A stretch of 64,000 nt of DNA from Devosia sp. ZB163 (GTDB lineage: Bacteria; Pseudomonadota; Alphaproteobacteria; Rhizobiales; Devosiaceae), in the NCBI RefSeq assembly GCF_028613635.1, contig NZ_JAQRMY010000001.1:1282331-1346330 (forward strand). Direction: 5' to 3'. Below the pieces are notes generated by a model. That model searched no databases. It was not told the DNA's origin and saw only the letters and a program-made list of their open reading frames with translations. The position numbers and the translations under genes are program-made. Shown piece by piece: positions 17,727 to 27,473 of the stretch; position 1 is the stretch's first letter, and the number at the start of each line of letters is the position of its first letter.

Positions 17727-18682
17727 TGGCCGCCGTTACTTCGCGTGGCCAGCGCTTCGGCCGTCCGGTTGCCATCCTCGCCATCCTTGCGGTGACGCTT
17801 ATCTTCCTGTCGCCGATCCTGTGGATCGGGGCCACGGCGTTCAAGCCGCGCGCCGTCGCGACATCCGTCCCACCCACCGTCTTCTTCGAGCCCGAGGTCA
17901 CGCCCTTCGTGAAACTCCTCACCAAGCGCGTGCAGCTGAAGCAACCCGTGGCGCCCGAGGTCTACGAGGCCGCCCCGTGGTGGGAGAAGCTCGTCTACGA
18001 TGGGGGCGAGCGCGTGCTGAAGGTCGGCGACGAGCCGCAGCTGTCGCAGTACCCCAACCGCTTCCTCAACAGCCTGATCGTATCGATCGTCTCGACGGTG
18101 CTCGCCGTCTCGATGGGCACGATCACCGCCTATGGCTTCTCGCGCTTCAAGATCAAGGGCGAGCAGGACCTGCTCTTCTTCATCCTCAGTACGCGCATGC
18201 TGCCGCCGGTGGTCGTCGCCATCCCGATGTTCCTGATGTACCGGCAGTTCGACCTGACCGACTCGCATGTCGGCCTCATTATCCTCTACACCGCCTTCAA
18301 CCTCAGCTTCTCGGTCTGGCTGATGAAGGGCTTCATCGACGAGATCCCGAAGGAATACGAGGAAGCGGCGCTGGTCGACGGCTACACGCGCATGCAGGCG
18401 TTCTTCAAGATCGTCCTGCCCGAGGCGGCCACCGGCATCGCCGCCACCGCGGTGTTCTGCTTCATCACCGCCTGGAACGAGTACGCCTTCGCGCTGATCA
18501 TGACCAACCGGCGCGCCCAGACCGCGCCCCCCTTCATTCCCAGCCAGATCGGTTCGGGCCTCCCCGAGTGGACGGTGATCGCCGCTGGCACCGTGCTGTT
18601 CCTGCTGCCGGTCGCGATCTTCACCTTCCTGTTGCGCAATCACCTGCTGCGCGGCGTTACCTTCGGAGCGATCCGCAAATGA
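17726..18682 (+). CDS. Sugar ABC transporter permease 2
   Basis: 318 residues, MalG/UgpE-type inner-membrane permease with about six membrane segments. The EAA loop is EEAALVDGYTRMQAFFKIVLP. A periplasmic insertion of about 60 residues after the first segment (around VQLKQPVAPEVYEAAPWWEK) is longer than in MalG. The ATG overlaps the stop of the DUF559 frame. Its own stop overlaps the next ATG by 4 bp (ATGA), so the importer genes remain tightly coupled. Confidence 0.93.
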   Translation: MAAVTSRGQRFGRPVAILAILAVTLIFLSPILWIGATAFKPRAVATSVPPTVFFEPEVTPFVKLLTKRVQLKQPVAPEVYEAAPWWEKLVYDGGERVLKVGDEPQLSQYPNRFLNSLIVSIVSTVLAVSMGTITAYGFSRFKIKGEQDLLFFILSTRMLPPVVVAIPMFLMYRQFDLTDSHVGLIILYTAFNLSFSVWLMKGFIDEIPKEYEEAALVDGYTRMQAFFKIVLPEAATGIAATAVFCFITAWNEYAFALIMTNRRAQTAPPFIPSQIGSGLPEWTVIAAGTVLFLLPVAIFTFLLRNHLLRGVTFGAIRK

Positions 18683-18921
18683 ACCTGCGCGTCTTCAACC
18701 AGCGCTTCCTCGAGCCCGGCGCGCAGCTGCTGATGATCCTGGGCATCATCTTCCTCTGCCAGCCCTGGGTGGCGTTCCTGCATGAGTGGAGCGTTCTCGT
18801 CATGCTGGTCGGGCTGATCAGTTTCAACGTCGCCGTCCACATCCCGCCGCCCGAGCCCGCGACGGTCGACGAGGACGACACCGGCCCGGTCTCGGTCCGC
18901 GAGGCGGTGCACCATGGCTGA
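18679..18921 (+). CDS. Small two-helix membrane protein of the sugar importer operon
   Basis: 80 residues. Two hydrophobic helices (about 17-32 and 36-52: LMILGIIFLCQPWVAFL, then SVLVMLVGLISFNVAV) precede a short acidic tail. It overlaps both neighbours (ATGA with permease 2, 8 bp with ATPase 1), which argues that it is a real gene. Small membrane proteins occur in rhizobial polyol/glycerol importer operons that also encode two ATPases, so it may be an accessory subunit. No family is recognised with certainty. Confidence 0.8.
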   Translation: MNLRVFNQRFLEPGAQLLMILGIIFLCQPWVAFLHEWSVLVMLVGLISFNVAVHIPPPEPATVDEDDTGPVSVREAVHHG

Positions 18922-20017
18922 GATCGAGCTCCGCCACATCCAGAAGTACTTCGGCGCCGTCCATGTCATCCGCGATGTGAACCTTACCATCCGCGATCGC
19001 GAGTTCGTCGTCCTTCTCGGCCCCTCGGGCTGCGGCAAGACCACCACGTTGCGCGCCATCGCCGGCCTCGAGGAGATCAGCTCGGGCGAGATCCTCATCG
19101 ACGGCAAGCCCGTCCAGAACCTTCATGCCTCCGAACGCGACATCGCCTTCGTCTTCCAGCTCTATGCGCTCTACCCGCATCTCAGCGTCTTCGAGAACAT
19201 CGCCTTCCCCCTGAAGGCCACGGGCATGGCCAAGGCCGAGGTCGATCGCAGCGTCATGGCCATCGCCGATGCGCTGGCCATCCATCACCTCCTGAGCCTC
19301 AGGCCTTCCGCGCTCTCGGGTGGCGACATGCAGCGCGTCGCCATCGGCCGCGCCCTCGTGCGCCGCCCCAAGGCGCTCCTGCTCGACGAGCCCATCGGCG
19401 CTCTCGATGCCAAGCTCCGCGAGGACATGCGCGTCGAGCTGAAGCGCCTCCACCTCGAGAACGGCTCGACCTCCATCTACGTGACCCACGATCAGGTCGA
19501 AGCCATGTCGCTCGCCGACCGCATCGTCGTCATGCACGATGGCATCCTGCAGCAGGTCGGCACGCCCTCCGAGGTCTATCTCCGCCCCGCCAACCTCTTC
19601 GTTGCCCAGTTCATCGGCTCGCCCGTGATGAACATCGCCGAAGCCTCCATCACCAGCTCCGGCGGCAAGGTCGCGGTTGAGCTCGATGGCGAGAGCTTCG
19701 CCATGCCCCACGACCTCGTCGGCATGCTGGTCGAAAAGAACGCCGACCGCATCTCGCTCGGCGTCCGCCCCGAGGGCGTGCTGCTGAGCCACGAGGAGAA
19801 GGCGGGCTATCGCCCGGTCGAGGCCCACATCATCCAGCCCTACGGCCCCTTCGATATCGTCGACCTGCGCGTCGGCAGCCAGACCCTTCGGGCCCGCACC
19901 CACACCGGCTTCGTCGAGAAGGCGGGCGAGCGCGTCTGGGCCCGCATCGATCCCGCCCAGGCCCATTTCTTCGATACCGCCTCGGGCAATTCGCTCGAAA
20001 TCCGCCTCAGCGAGTAG
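18914..20017 (+). CDS. Sugar ABC transporter ATP-binding protein 1
   Basis: 367 residues of the MalK/UgpC family. Walker A is GPSGCGKTTT, the Q-loop lies in FVFQLYALYPHLSV, the signature is LSGGDMQRVAIG, Walker B is LLLDEPIGALDAKLRE and the H-loop is THDQVEAM. The C-terminal third (about 235-365) is the regulatory OB-fold/TOBE region with a NIAEASI start and GVRPEGV. The Q-loop reads FQLYAL where most homologues have FQNYAL, and the signature has Asp where its partner has Glu. It probably pairs with the next gene as a heterodimer. Confidence 0.93.
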   Translation: MAEIELRHIQKYFGAVHVIRDVNLTIRDREFVVLLGPSGCGKTTTLRAIAGLEEISSGEILIDGKPVQNLHASERDIAFVFQLYALYPHLSVFENIAFPLKATGMAKAEVDRSVMAIADALAIHHLLSLRPSALSGGDMQRVAIGRALVRRPKALLLDEPIGALDAKLREDMRVELKRLHLENGSTSIYVTHDQVEAMSLADRIVVMHDGILQQVGTPSEVYLRPANLFVAQFIGSPVMNIAEASITSSGGKVAVELDGESFAMPHDLVGMLVEKNADRISLGVRPEGVLLSHEEKAGYRPVEAHIIQPYGPFDIVDLRVGSQTLRARTHTGFVEKAGERVWARIDPAQAHFFDTASGNSLEIRLSE

Positions 20018-20021
20018 TCCG

Positions 20022-21095
<1,074 letters not shown>

Positions 21096-21109
21096 TGATG
21101 CTGGCCGCC

Positions 21110-21232
21110 CCCTCATCTGGCCTTCGGCCACCTTCTCCCACGAGGGGAGAAGGCCCGAATGCGAAATCGGCCGGGTGGCCTTCTCCCTTGATGGGAGAAG
21201 GTCGTCGAAGCCCGGATGAGGGTGGGGCAGCG
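21110..21232. repeat. Intergenic palindromic repeat, family A
   Basis: Arms with GGCC-TTC-GGCC and two CTTCTCCC...GGGAGAAG hairpins, closing with CCCGGATGAGGG. It separates the importer genes from the catabolic genes of the same apparent operon. Confidence 0.85.
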
Positions 21233-21276
21233 CACGCCGGATTCAAGTGAAGCAATAATCCCCGGGGGAGGGGGCC

Positions 21277-22326
21277 ATGGCATCCAACAACTACCCGAAA
21301 CTGCACAACGCCGCCTGGCCCGGCATCGTCGGCAAGGGCGCGCCGGACTCCGAGCCGATCATTGCGCTCGATACGCTGCTGAAGCTCACCGCCAATGCCG
21401 AGGTCGACGGCCAGAAGTTCGACGGTATCGACCTCTTCGTCACCTCCCCGCACTTCAACATCGATTCCGATGCCGGCGAAGTCCGCCGCATGTCCGATCA
21501 CATCGCGAGCTACGGCCTGAAGGTCGGCAGCTTCGTTGCCCCCATCTGGGGTGGCGCCGGTGGCGGCTCGGCCATGGGCGACGCCGATGACGTGAAGCGC
21601 TTCCTCACCCAGGTGCGCAAGGCCTGCTCCATCGGCCAGCAGATGCGCGAGATCGGCATCCGCCCCACCGGCGGCGTCCGCGTCGACAGCTCGGTCGGCG
21701 TCGAGGAGTGGGACAAGAACCCCGAGGGCAACACCAGGCGGATCGCAGACACCTTCCGCGAAGCCGGCAAGATCGCCCAGGACCACGGCGAGTACATCGT
21801 CGCCGAGGGCGAGATCTGCTGGGGCGGCATGCACTCCTGGCGCGAGAACGTGAAGCTGCTCGAAATGGTCAACATGCCCGGCATCGTCGGCTACCAGGCC
21901 GACATGGCGCATTCCATGCTCTTCGTCCTCGGCGCCAATGCCGAAAAGGACCGCATCCTGCCCCGCGATTTCGACTGGTCCGACACGGCCGCGCTCGACG
22001 CCGCCTACCACAAGGTCGCCGACGCGCTCCGCCCCTGGACGCTCGATTTCCACGTCGCCCAGAACGACGGGACCACCTTCGGCTCCGGCGATCACGCCAA
22101 GACCGGCCGCCACTGCCAGATCGACGACCCCAACGGCCGGCTCGATGTGACCAAGCATGCCGGCTACTGGCTGCGCGACGACAAGGGCTATCTCAACAAG
22201 AAGATGCGCCACATCTGCTGGGACGGCTGCATGTTCCCCAACGCGGTGATGGAACGGCAGGACACCTGGAACAAGGTGCTCGGCGCCATGCTCAAGGTCC
22301 GCGACGCCCATGGCTGGCGGGAGTAG
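21277..22326 (+). CDS. Sugar phosphate isomerase/epimerase family TIM-barrel protein
   Basis: 349 residues of the AP-endonuclease-2-like TIM-barrel superfamily. The pattern includes [55 protein letters not shown] (likely metal-ligand glutamate), [10 protein letters not shown] and [10 protein letters not shown], with acidic and His residues in the right places for a divalent metal site. A GGGGGAGGGGGCC stretch lies just before the start. Given the neighbouring dehydrogenase, it may act on a 3-keto-sugar (epimerisation, beta-elimination or hydration). That is an inference from context. Confidence 0.85.
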   Translation: MASNNYPKLHNAAWPGIVGKGAPDSEPIIALDTLLKLTANAEVDGQKFDGIDLFVTSPHFNIDSDAGEVRRMSDHIASYGLKVGSFVAPIWGGAGGGSAMGDADDVKRFLTQVRKACSIGQQMREIGIRPTGGVRVDSSVGVEEWDKNPEGNTRRIADTFREAGKIAQDHGEYIVAEGEICWGGMHSWRENVKLLEMVNMPGIVGYQADMAHSMLFVLGANAEKDRILPRDFDWSDTAALDAAYHKVADALRPWTLDFHVAQNDGTTFGSGDHAKTGRHCQIDDPNGRLDVTKHAGYWLRDDKGYLNKKMRHICWDGCMFPNAVMERQDTWNKVLGAMLKVRDAHGWRE

Positions 22327-22340
22327 GCGATGAAACAAGG

Positions 22341-22470
22341 CCCCCTCACCCGGATTGCTGCGCAATCCGACCTCTCCCCCAAGGGAGAGGTGCGAGTGGG
22401 CCAGATCGTGCCACAGCTCACCTCTCCCTTGGGGGAGAGGTCGGCGCGAAGCGCCGGGTGAGGGGGCCTT
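22341..22470. repeat. Intergenic palindromic repeat, family A variant
   Basis: A shorter-stem variant: CCTCACCCGG-ATTGCTGCGCAAT and ACCTCTCCCCCAAGGGAGAGGT on the left, mirrored on the right by CTCTCCCTTGGGGGAGAG and GGCGCGAAGCGCC. The start of the dehydrogenase lies about 30 bp after it. Confidence 0.8.
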
Positions 22471-22502
22471 GCCCCGCCAACCGTCCACCAGGAACACACC
22501 AG

Positions 22503-23636
22503 ATGACCAAGCAACTCAACATCGGCATGATCGGCTACGGCTTCATGGCCCGCTGCCACTCCCATGCCTGGGCCTCCGTCTCGCACTTCTTCGATACCGG
22601 CTATCACCCGGTGCTCAAGGCCGTCGCCGCGCGCAACGACAGCAAGGTGCGCCGCTTCGCCGAGCAGTGGGGCTACGAGAGCGTCGAGCATGACTGGCGT
22701 GTGCTGATCGAGCGCCGCGACATCGACGCCATCGACATCTGCGTGCCCAACGACCTTCACGCCGAGATCGCCATCGCCGCGGCCCAGGCCGGCAAGATGG
22801 TGCTCACCGAAAAGCCGCTCGCCCGCACCGCGGCGGAGGGGCTGCCCATGGTCGAGGCGGTCGAGAAGGCGGGCGTCCCCAACCTCGTCTGGTACAACTA
22901 CCGCCGCATCCCGGCCGTCACCCTGATCCACAACCTCGTCGCCGAGGGCAAGCTCGGCCGCATCTTTCACTACCGCGCCAAGTTCCTGCAGGATTGGACC
23001 ATCTCGCCCGATGTCCCGCAGGGCGGGCAGGGCACCTGGCGCCTCGATGTCGATGCCGCCGGTTCCGGCGTCACCGGTGACCTGATCTCCCACTGCCTCG
23101 ACAGCGCCATCTGGATCAACGGCGGCATCTCCTCGCTCACCGCCATGACCGAAACCTTCGTCAAGGAGCGCAAGCACGCCGAGACGGGCAAGGTGCAGGC
23201 GGTCGGCATCGACGATGCTGCCGCCGTCCTCACCCGTTTCGCCAATGGCTCGCTCGGCACGTTCGAATCCACCCGCTACGCCCGCGGCCACAAGGCCGGC
23301 TACACGCTCGAGATCAACGGCGAGAAGGGCTCGCTCGCCTGGGACCTGCACGACATGAACCGCGTGCAGTGGTTCGATCATTCGACCGAGGGCACCCTGC
23401 GCGGCTGGACCAACATCCTCGTCACCGACGGCGATCACCCGTACCTGGGCAAATGGTGGGTCCCCGGCCTCATCATCGGCTTCGAGCACAGCTTCACCCA
23501 CACCGCCGCCGATTTCCTCGAGGGCTTGAGGACGGGAAAACCCGCCGCCCCCACCTTCCGCGACGCACTGGAAACCAACAAACTCTGCGACGCCATCATC
23601 GCCTCCGGCCAATCGGGGCAGTGGGTGAACATGTAG
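22503..23636 (+). CDS. Gfo/Idh/MocA oxidoreductase, levoglucosan-dehydrogenase-like
   Basis: 377 residues. The N-terminal Rossmann domain has [23 protein letters not shown] carries the family catalytic Lys. The C-terminal alpha/beta domain has [24 protein letters not shown] and [13 protein letters not shown] with its conserved Asp/His. The FLQDW and EKPLART surroundings, and [17 protein letters not shown], resemble levoglucosan (1,6-anhydroglucose) 3-dehydrogenase as I remember it. Other members of this branch oxidise inositols and disaccharides, so the substrate is open. NAD dependence is expected from the family. Confidence 0.85.
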   Translation: MTKQLNIGMIGYGFMARCHSHAWASVSHFFDTGYHPVLKAVAARNDSKVRRFAEQWGYESVEHDWRVLIERRDIDAIDICVPNDLHAEIAIAAAQAGKMVLTEKPLARTAAEGLPMVEAVEKAGVPNLVWYNYRRIPAVTLIHNLVAEGKLGRIFHYRAKFLQDWTISPDVPQGGQGTWRLDVDAAGSGVTGDLISHCLDSAIWINGGISSLTAMTETFVKERKHAETGKVQAVGIDDAAAVLTRFANGSLGTFESTRYARGHKAGYTLEINGEKGSLAWDLHDMNRVQWFDHSTEGTLRGWTNILVTDGDHPYLGKWWVPGLIIGFEHSFTHTAADFLEGLRTGKPAAPTFRDALETNKLCDAIIASGQSGQWVNM

Positions 23637-23671
23637 CCCGGATGCAGTAAACCATCGGCGATCACTTCTGT

Positions 23672-23725
23672 TCCTCTCCCCGTCGGGGAGAGGGTGGACC
23701 GGCGAAGCCGGGACGGGTGAGGGGT
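23672..23725. repeat. Partial intergenic repeat (half unit)
   Basis: CCTCTCCCC-GTC-GGGGAGAGG hairpin followed by a GGCGAAGCC stem and GGTGAGGGG. It looks like one arm of the A-type unit. It lies 30 bp before the next gene of the operon. Confidence 0.7.
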
Positions 23726-23755
23726 TGGGCCACCGACAGTCAACGTGAGAACACA

Positions 23756-24607
23756 ATGAAACTCGGCTTCAACCTCCTCCTCTGGACCACTCACGTCACC
23801 GACGAACACTGGCCCATCATCGAGCGCCTGAAGGCCACGGGCTATGACGGGGTCGAAATCCCGATGTTCGAGGGCACGCCCGACCATTACGAACGCCTCG
23901 GCCGCCGCCTGCACGATATCCGGCTTGGCGCCACCGGCATCGGCGTCATGCCCGGCGGCGGCAAATCCGCCGTCTCGCCCGACCTCGCCGAACGCGCCGG
24001 GGCGCTGTCGCATCTGCAGTGGCTCACCGATTGCACCGCGGCCCTCGGCGGCACCCTGGCCGCCGGCCCGTTCCACCAGCCGCTCGGCGAGTTCACCGGC
24101 CGGGGCGCCACCGCCGACGAAAAGGCCCGCGTCCGCGACATCCACAAAGAGGCGGCGCAGTACGCGGCGAAGCAGGGCGTCGCCCTCTCGGTCGAGCCGC
24201 TCAACCGCTTCGAGTGCTATTTCCTCAACTCGGCCGCCCAGGCCGCGGAACTGGTGCAGGCCGTCGACGAGCCGAACTACGGCTATCTCTACGACACCTT
24301 TCACTTCAACATCGAAGAGGACTCGATCACCGCGGTGATCCCGGCGACCATCCGCCAGATCAACCACGTCCACATCTCCGAGAACAACCGCGGCGTCCCC
24401 GGCGCCGGCCACATCGATTTCCAGTCGGTGTTCAACGCCCTGAGACAGGCCGGCTACGACGGCTGGATGACCATCGAAGCCTTCGGCTCGGCTCTCCCGG
24501 ACCTCGCCGCCGCGACGAAGATCTGGCGCCCGCTGTTTGGCAGTGAGGCGGAGGTCTACGAAAAGGGCTTCAAGCTTATGCGCGAGGGGTGGGATCGGGC
24601 GCGCTGA
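23756..24607 (+). CDS. Hydroxypyruvate isomerase/OtnI-like TIM-barrel isomerase
   Basis: 283 residues from the ATG at 23756 (an in-frame ATG 13 codons upstream lies in repeat DNA). AP-endonuclease-2-like fold: MKLGFNLLLWTTHVT, GYDGVEIPMFEG, LSVEPLNRFECYFLNS (Glu ligand), YLYDTFHFNIEE (Asp/His ligands), INHVHISENNRG and GYDGWMTIEAFG (last Glu ligand). This metal-site layout is shared with ketose 3-epimerases such as D-psicose/tagatose 3-epimerase as well as hydroxypyruvate isomerase. Next to the 3-dehydrogenase-type gene, an epimerase or lyase role on a keto-sugar is plausible. Confidence 0.87.
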   Translation: MKLGFNLLLWTTHVTDEHWPIIERLKATGYDGVEIPMFEGTPDHYERLGRRLHDIRLGATGIGVMPGGGKSAVSPDLAERAGALSHLQWLTDCTAALGGTLAAGPFHQPLGEFTGRGATADEKARVRDIHKEAAQYAAKQGVALSVEPLNRFECYFLNSAAQAAELVQAVDEPNYGYLYDTFHFNIEEDSITAVIPATIRQINHVHISENNRGVPGAGHIDFQSVFNALRQAGYDGWMTIEAFGSALPDLAAATKIWRPLFGSEAEVYEKGFKLMREGWDRAR

Positions 24608-24613
24608 CGCGCG

Positions 24614-24735
24614 ACCCCTCATCCGCCCTTCGGGCACCTTCTCCCACAGGGGGAGAAGGCCGTCCCCTCGATATCTCAGTCGGTTGCCTTCTCCCCTTGT
24701 GGGAGAAGGTGGCGCGCAGCGCCGGATGAGGGGTC
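24614..24735. repeat. Intergenic palindromic repeat, family A
   Basis: Complete unit: CATCCGCCC-TTC-GGGC and CTTCTCCC...GGGAGAAG on the left; CTTCTCCCCTTGTGGGAGAAG and GGCGC-GCA-GCGCC on the right. The terminal stems of the two arms differ but each pairs. Confidence 0.88.
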
Positions 24736-24823
24736 GGCAATGCGCAGCACTGCCGTTCTTCGACTTCCCATAACCCCGTGACTCCCCTAACACTTCCGCC
24801 CGCATCTCGAGGAGGAACTGCGT

Positions 24824-25837
24824 ATGACCAAGCTCAACCTGCTGTCCGGATCCTATACCGGCCCCAACGGCGAAGGCCTGAAGCTGCTGAGCTTCGACAC
24901 CGCCACCGGCACCATCGAGCTCGTCCGCAGCTTCCCCGGCACCCCTGATGTCTCGTGGATCGCCTTCGCACTCGCCACCCGCACCGTCTACGTCACCGAC
25001 GAGATGGCCGAAAAAGCCGGCGCCTTCACGCTCGCTGCCGACAACACTACCGCCACCCCGCTCGGCTACCAGTCGACCGGTGCGAAATACCCCTGCTACC
25101 TCAGGCTCAGCCCCAAGGGCACCAAGCTCGCCGTCGCCAACTACGGCGACGACTCGACCCCGGTCTTCTCGATTGACACCACGACCGGCGCGCTGAAGCC
25201 CGACCCCACGGTGCTGCGCAGCGCCCACGCCCACGACAAGGGCCACGCTCACTGGGCCCAGTGGTCGCCCGAAGCCGACCGGCTCTACACCGCCGATCTC
25301 GGCCACGACGAAGTCCGCAGCGTCCGCTACGAAGCCGGCAGTTTCGTCGGCGGCCCCGAGACCGCGTTCTCGACGCCCAAGGGCGCCGGCCCGCGCCACA
25401 TGGCGTTCCACCCGAACGGCAAGTTCGCCTATCTGTTCACCGAGTACGCCGAAACCGTCACCGCGCTTGCCCGCCACGCGGACGGCACCCTCACCGAGCT
25501 CAACACCCTCCCGGCGCTCCCGGCGGACTTCAAGGGCGAGTCGACCGGCGCGCACATCCAGATCAACGCCGCGGGCACCGTGGTCTATGTCTCCAACCGC
25601 GGCCACAACTCGATCACCAGCTTCGCCATCGCCGCCGACGGCACGATCAGCCTCAAGCAGAACATCGCCTGCGGCGGCAACTGGCCCCGCTTCTTCCTGC
25701 TGCTGGACCAGCACCTGATCGTCGCCAACCAGGAAAGCGAAGACCTCGTGGTCTTCAACGTGGCGGCTGATGGCACGCTGACCGCGACGGGCAAGGTGTT
25801 CAAACTGCAGAAGCCGGTGGCGTTGCTGCAGATCTAG
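24824..25837 (+). CDS. Lactonase family protein (7-bladed beta-propeller, 6-phosphogluconolactonase-like)
   Basis: 337 residues of the lactonase (YbhE/Pgl) beta-propeller family. Typical repeats are LLSGSYTGPNGEGLKLLSFD, YPCYLRLSPKGTKLAVANYG, HWAQWSPEADRLYTADLG (propeller His), GPRHMAFHPNGKFAYLFTE, STGAHIQINAAGTVVYVSNR and NWPRFFLLLDQHLIVANQ. No signal peptide is seen, so it is cytoplasmic. GAGGAGG lies 8 bases before the ATG. In this operon it could hydrolyse a sugar lactone produced by a dehydrogenase step. It could also be a true 6-phosphogluconolactonase. Confidence 0.88.
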   Translation: MTKLNLLSGSYTGPNGEGLKLLSFDTATGTIELVRSFPGTPDVSWIAFALATRTVYVTDEMAEKAGAFTLAADNTTATPLGYQSTGAKYPCYLRLSPKGTKLAVANYGDDSTPVFSIDTTTGALKPDPTVLRSAHAHDKGHAHWAQWSPEADRLYTADLGHDEVRSVRYEAGSFVGGPETAFSTPKGAGPRHMAFHPNGKFAYLFTEYAETVTALARHADGTLTELNTLPALPADFKGESTGAHIQINAAGTVVYVSNRGHNSITSFAIAADGTISLKQNIACGGNWPRFFLLLDQHLIVANQESEDLVVFNVAADGTLTATGKVFKLQKPVALLQI

Positions 25838-25859
25838 TAACGCGGCGCACGCGCCGCGA

Positions 25860-25980
25860 CCCCTCATCCGCCCTTCGGGCGCCTTCTCCCACAAGGGGAG
25901 AAGGCGACAGCTTCGACATCTCAGTCGGGATTCCTTCTCCCCTTGTGGGAGAAGGTGGCGCGCAGCGCCGGATGAGGGGT
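25860..25980. repeat. Intergenic palindromic repeat, family A
   Basis: Nearly the same unit as at 24.6 kb: CATCCGCCC-TTC-GGGC...; CTTCTCCC...GGGAGAAG twice; GGCGC-GCA-GCGCC. It lies between the converging lactonase and MFS genes, where it may terminate both transcripts. Confidence 0.88.
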
Positions 25981-26039
25981 CCCGCATCGTTTGGCGATGC
26001 GCGATCGAAGCGCAGCGACGAGCGACGGATGCGGTACGG

Positions 26040-27245
26040 TCACCGCACCTTGTGCTGCATCTCCGGCAGGAACACCGTCAGCAGCCCGGCCAGCGGCAGG
26101 AACGAGCACAGCCAGAACACATACTGGATGCCCGCGACGTCCGCCAAAGCCCCGAGTGCCGCGGCCGCAATGCCGCCCGCCCCGAACGCGAAGCCGAAGA
26201 AGATCCCGGCGATCATCCCGACCCGGCCCGGCATCAGTTCCTGCGCAAACACCACGATGGCCGAGAACGCCGACGAGAAGATCAGCCCGATCAGCACCGT
26301 CAGGATCACGGTCCAGGTGAGGTCCGCATAGGGCAGCGCCAGGGTGAACGGCAGCACCCCGAGGATCGAGAACCAGATCACGAACTTCGCGCCGAACCGG
26401 TCGCCGATCGGCCCGCCGAGGAACACGCCCAGCGCCGAAGCCCCGAGATAGACGAACAGCAGGAGTTGCGCGTCCTGCACGCCGACCTGGAACTTGTCGA
26501 TCAGGAAGAACGTGTAATAGCTCGAAAGCCCCGCCATGTAGGCGTTCTTGGTCAGTGTCAGCACCGTCAGCACGGTGAGCGCGATCGTCGTGGTGCGCTT
26601 GTCGAACAGTAGCGCAGTGCTCGCCGGCGCCTTGCCGGCATTGGCCTTGCGGTGCGCCGCGTACCACATGCCGACGCGCGTCAGGATGAAGATGCCGATC
26701 AGTGAGCCCACCGCGAACCACGCCACGCTCGATTGCCCGCGCGGCAGCACGATGAAGGCCGCCAGCAACGGCCCGATCGCCGAGCCGAGATTGCCGCCCA
26801 CCTGGAACAGCGATTGCGCGAGGCCATGCCGCCCACCCGATGCCAGCCGCGCCACGCGCGAACTCTCCGGATGGAAGATCGCCGAACCCAGGCCCACGAA
26901 TGCCGCACCGAGCAGCAGCAGCCAGTAGCTCTGCGCAAAGCCGAGGATGATGAGGCCCACGAGGCTCGAAGCCATACCCACGGGCAGCGAATAGGGCAGG
27001 GGCCGCTTGTCGGTATACATCCCGATCGCTGGCTGCAGCAGCGACGCCGTGCACTGGAAGGTCAGCGTCAGCAGCCCGATCTGGACGTAGTCCAGGCCGT
27101 AGTTTTCCTTGAGGATCGGGTAGATGGCCGTCAGCAGCGACTGCATCACGTCGTTGATCAGGTGGCACACGCTCACCGCAACGATGATGGAAAGCGTGGT
27201 TTTGCTGGCGATGCTGGTCGCCGGTGCCGAAGCTGTGGCCGTCAA
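26040..27245 (-). CDS. fsr: MFS transporter, fosmidomycin-resistance (Fsr) family
   Basis: 401 residues with about 12 membrane segments. Fsr-type signatures are CHLINDVMQSLLTAIYPILK near the N terminus, GLGSAIFHPESSRVARLASG (the HPE/R motif) and LFQVGGNLGSAIGPLLAA. Members export fosmidomycin or small metabolites by proton antiport; the natural substrate is unknown. It converges on the sugar operon and probably is not part of it. The start is ATG at 27245; the upstream region has no clear operator. Confidence 0.88.
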   Translation of the reverse strand: MTATASAPATSIASKTTLSIIVAVSVCHLINDVMQSLLTAIYPILKENYGLDYVQIGLLTLTFQCTASLLQPAIGMYTDKRPLPYSLPVGMASSLVGLIILGFAQSYWLLLLGAAFVGLGSAIFHPESSRVARLASGGRHGLAQSLFQVGGNLGSAIGPLLAAFIVLPRGQSSVAWFAVGSLIGIFILTRVGMWYAAHRKANAGKAPASTALLFDKRTTTIALTVLTVLTLTKNAYMAGLSSYYTFFLIDKFQVGVQDAQLLLFVYLGASALGVFLGGPIGDRFGAKFVIWFSILGVLPFTLALPYADLTWTVILTVLIGLIFSSAFSAIVVFAQELMPGRVGMIAGIFFGFAFGAGGIAAAALGALADVAGIQYVFWLCSFLPLAGLLTVFLPEMQHKVR

Positions 27246-27402
27246 TTTGGGAATCCGGAAAGAAGGATGGTCGGCGGGTGCCGATCAGAAAGCAATACTT
27301 GCCTCTAGCATGTCAGCCGACCCGAGTCGTTAGCACTCAAGCGGTATTCCGTTCGGTCGAAGGAACTACATCGGCGGATTCCGACCACCCACCGGCCCCT
27401 CC

Positions 27403-27459
27403 TTGATCCTCCCCCGCGTGGCGGGGGAGGGGGACCACCCGAAGGGTGGTGGAGGGGGC
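27403..27459. repeat. Intergenic repeat, family C
   Basis: Two hairpins in tandem: CCTCCCCCGC-GTG-GCGGGGGAGG and ACCACCC-GAA-GGGTGGT, then GGAGGGGGC. The second stem differs from the other C copies by paired changes. The gap 27246-27473 holds nothing else I can support. Confidence 0.88.
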
Positions 27460-27473
27460 GGCCAAGTGCTCGG

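Noticed and set aside
23435-25987. 850-codon open frame on the minus strand
   Set aside because: It spans the isomerase, two repeats and the lactonase on the other strand and translates to low-complexity Gly/Arg/Glu sequence.
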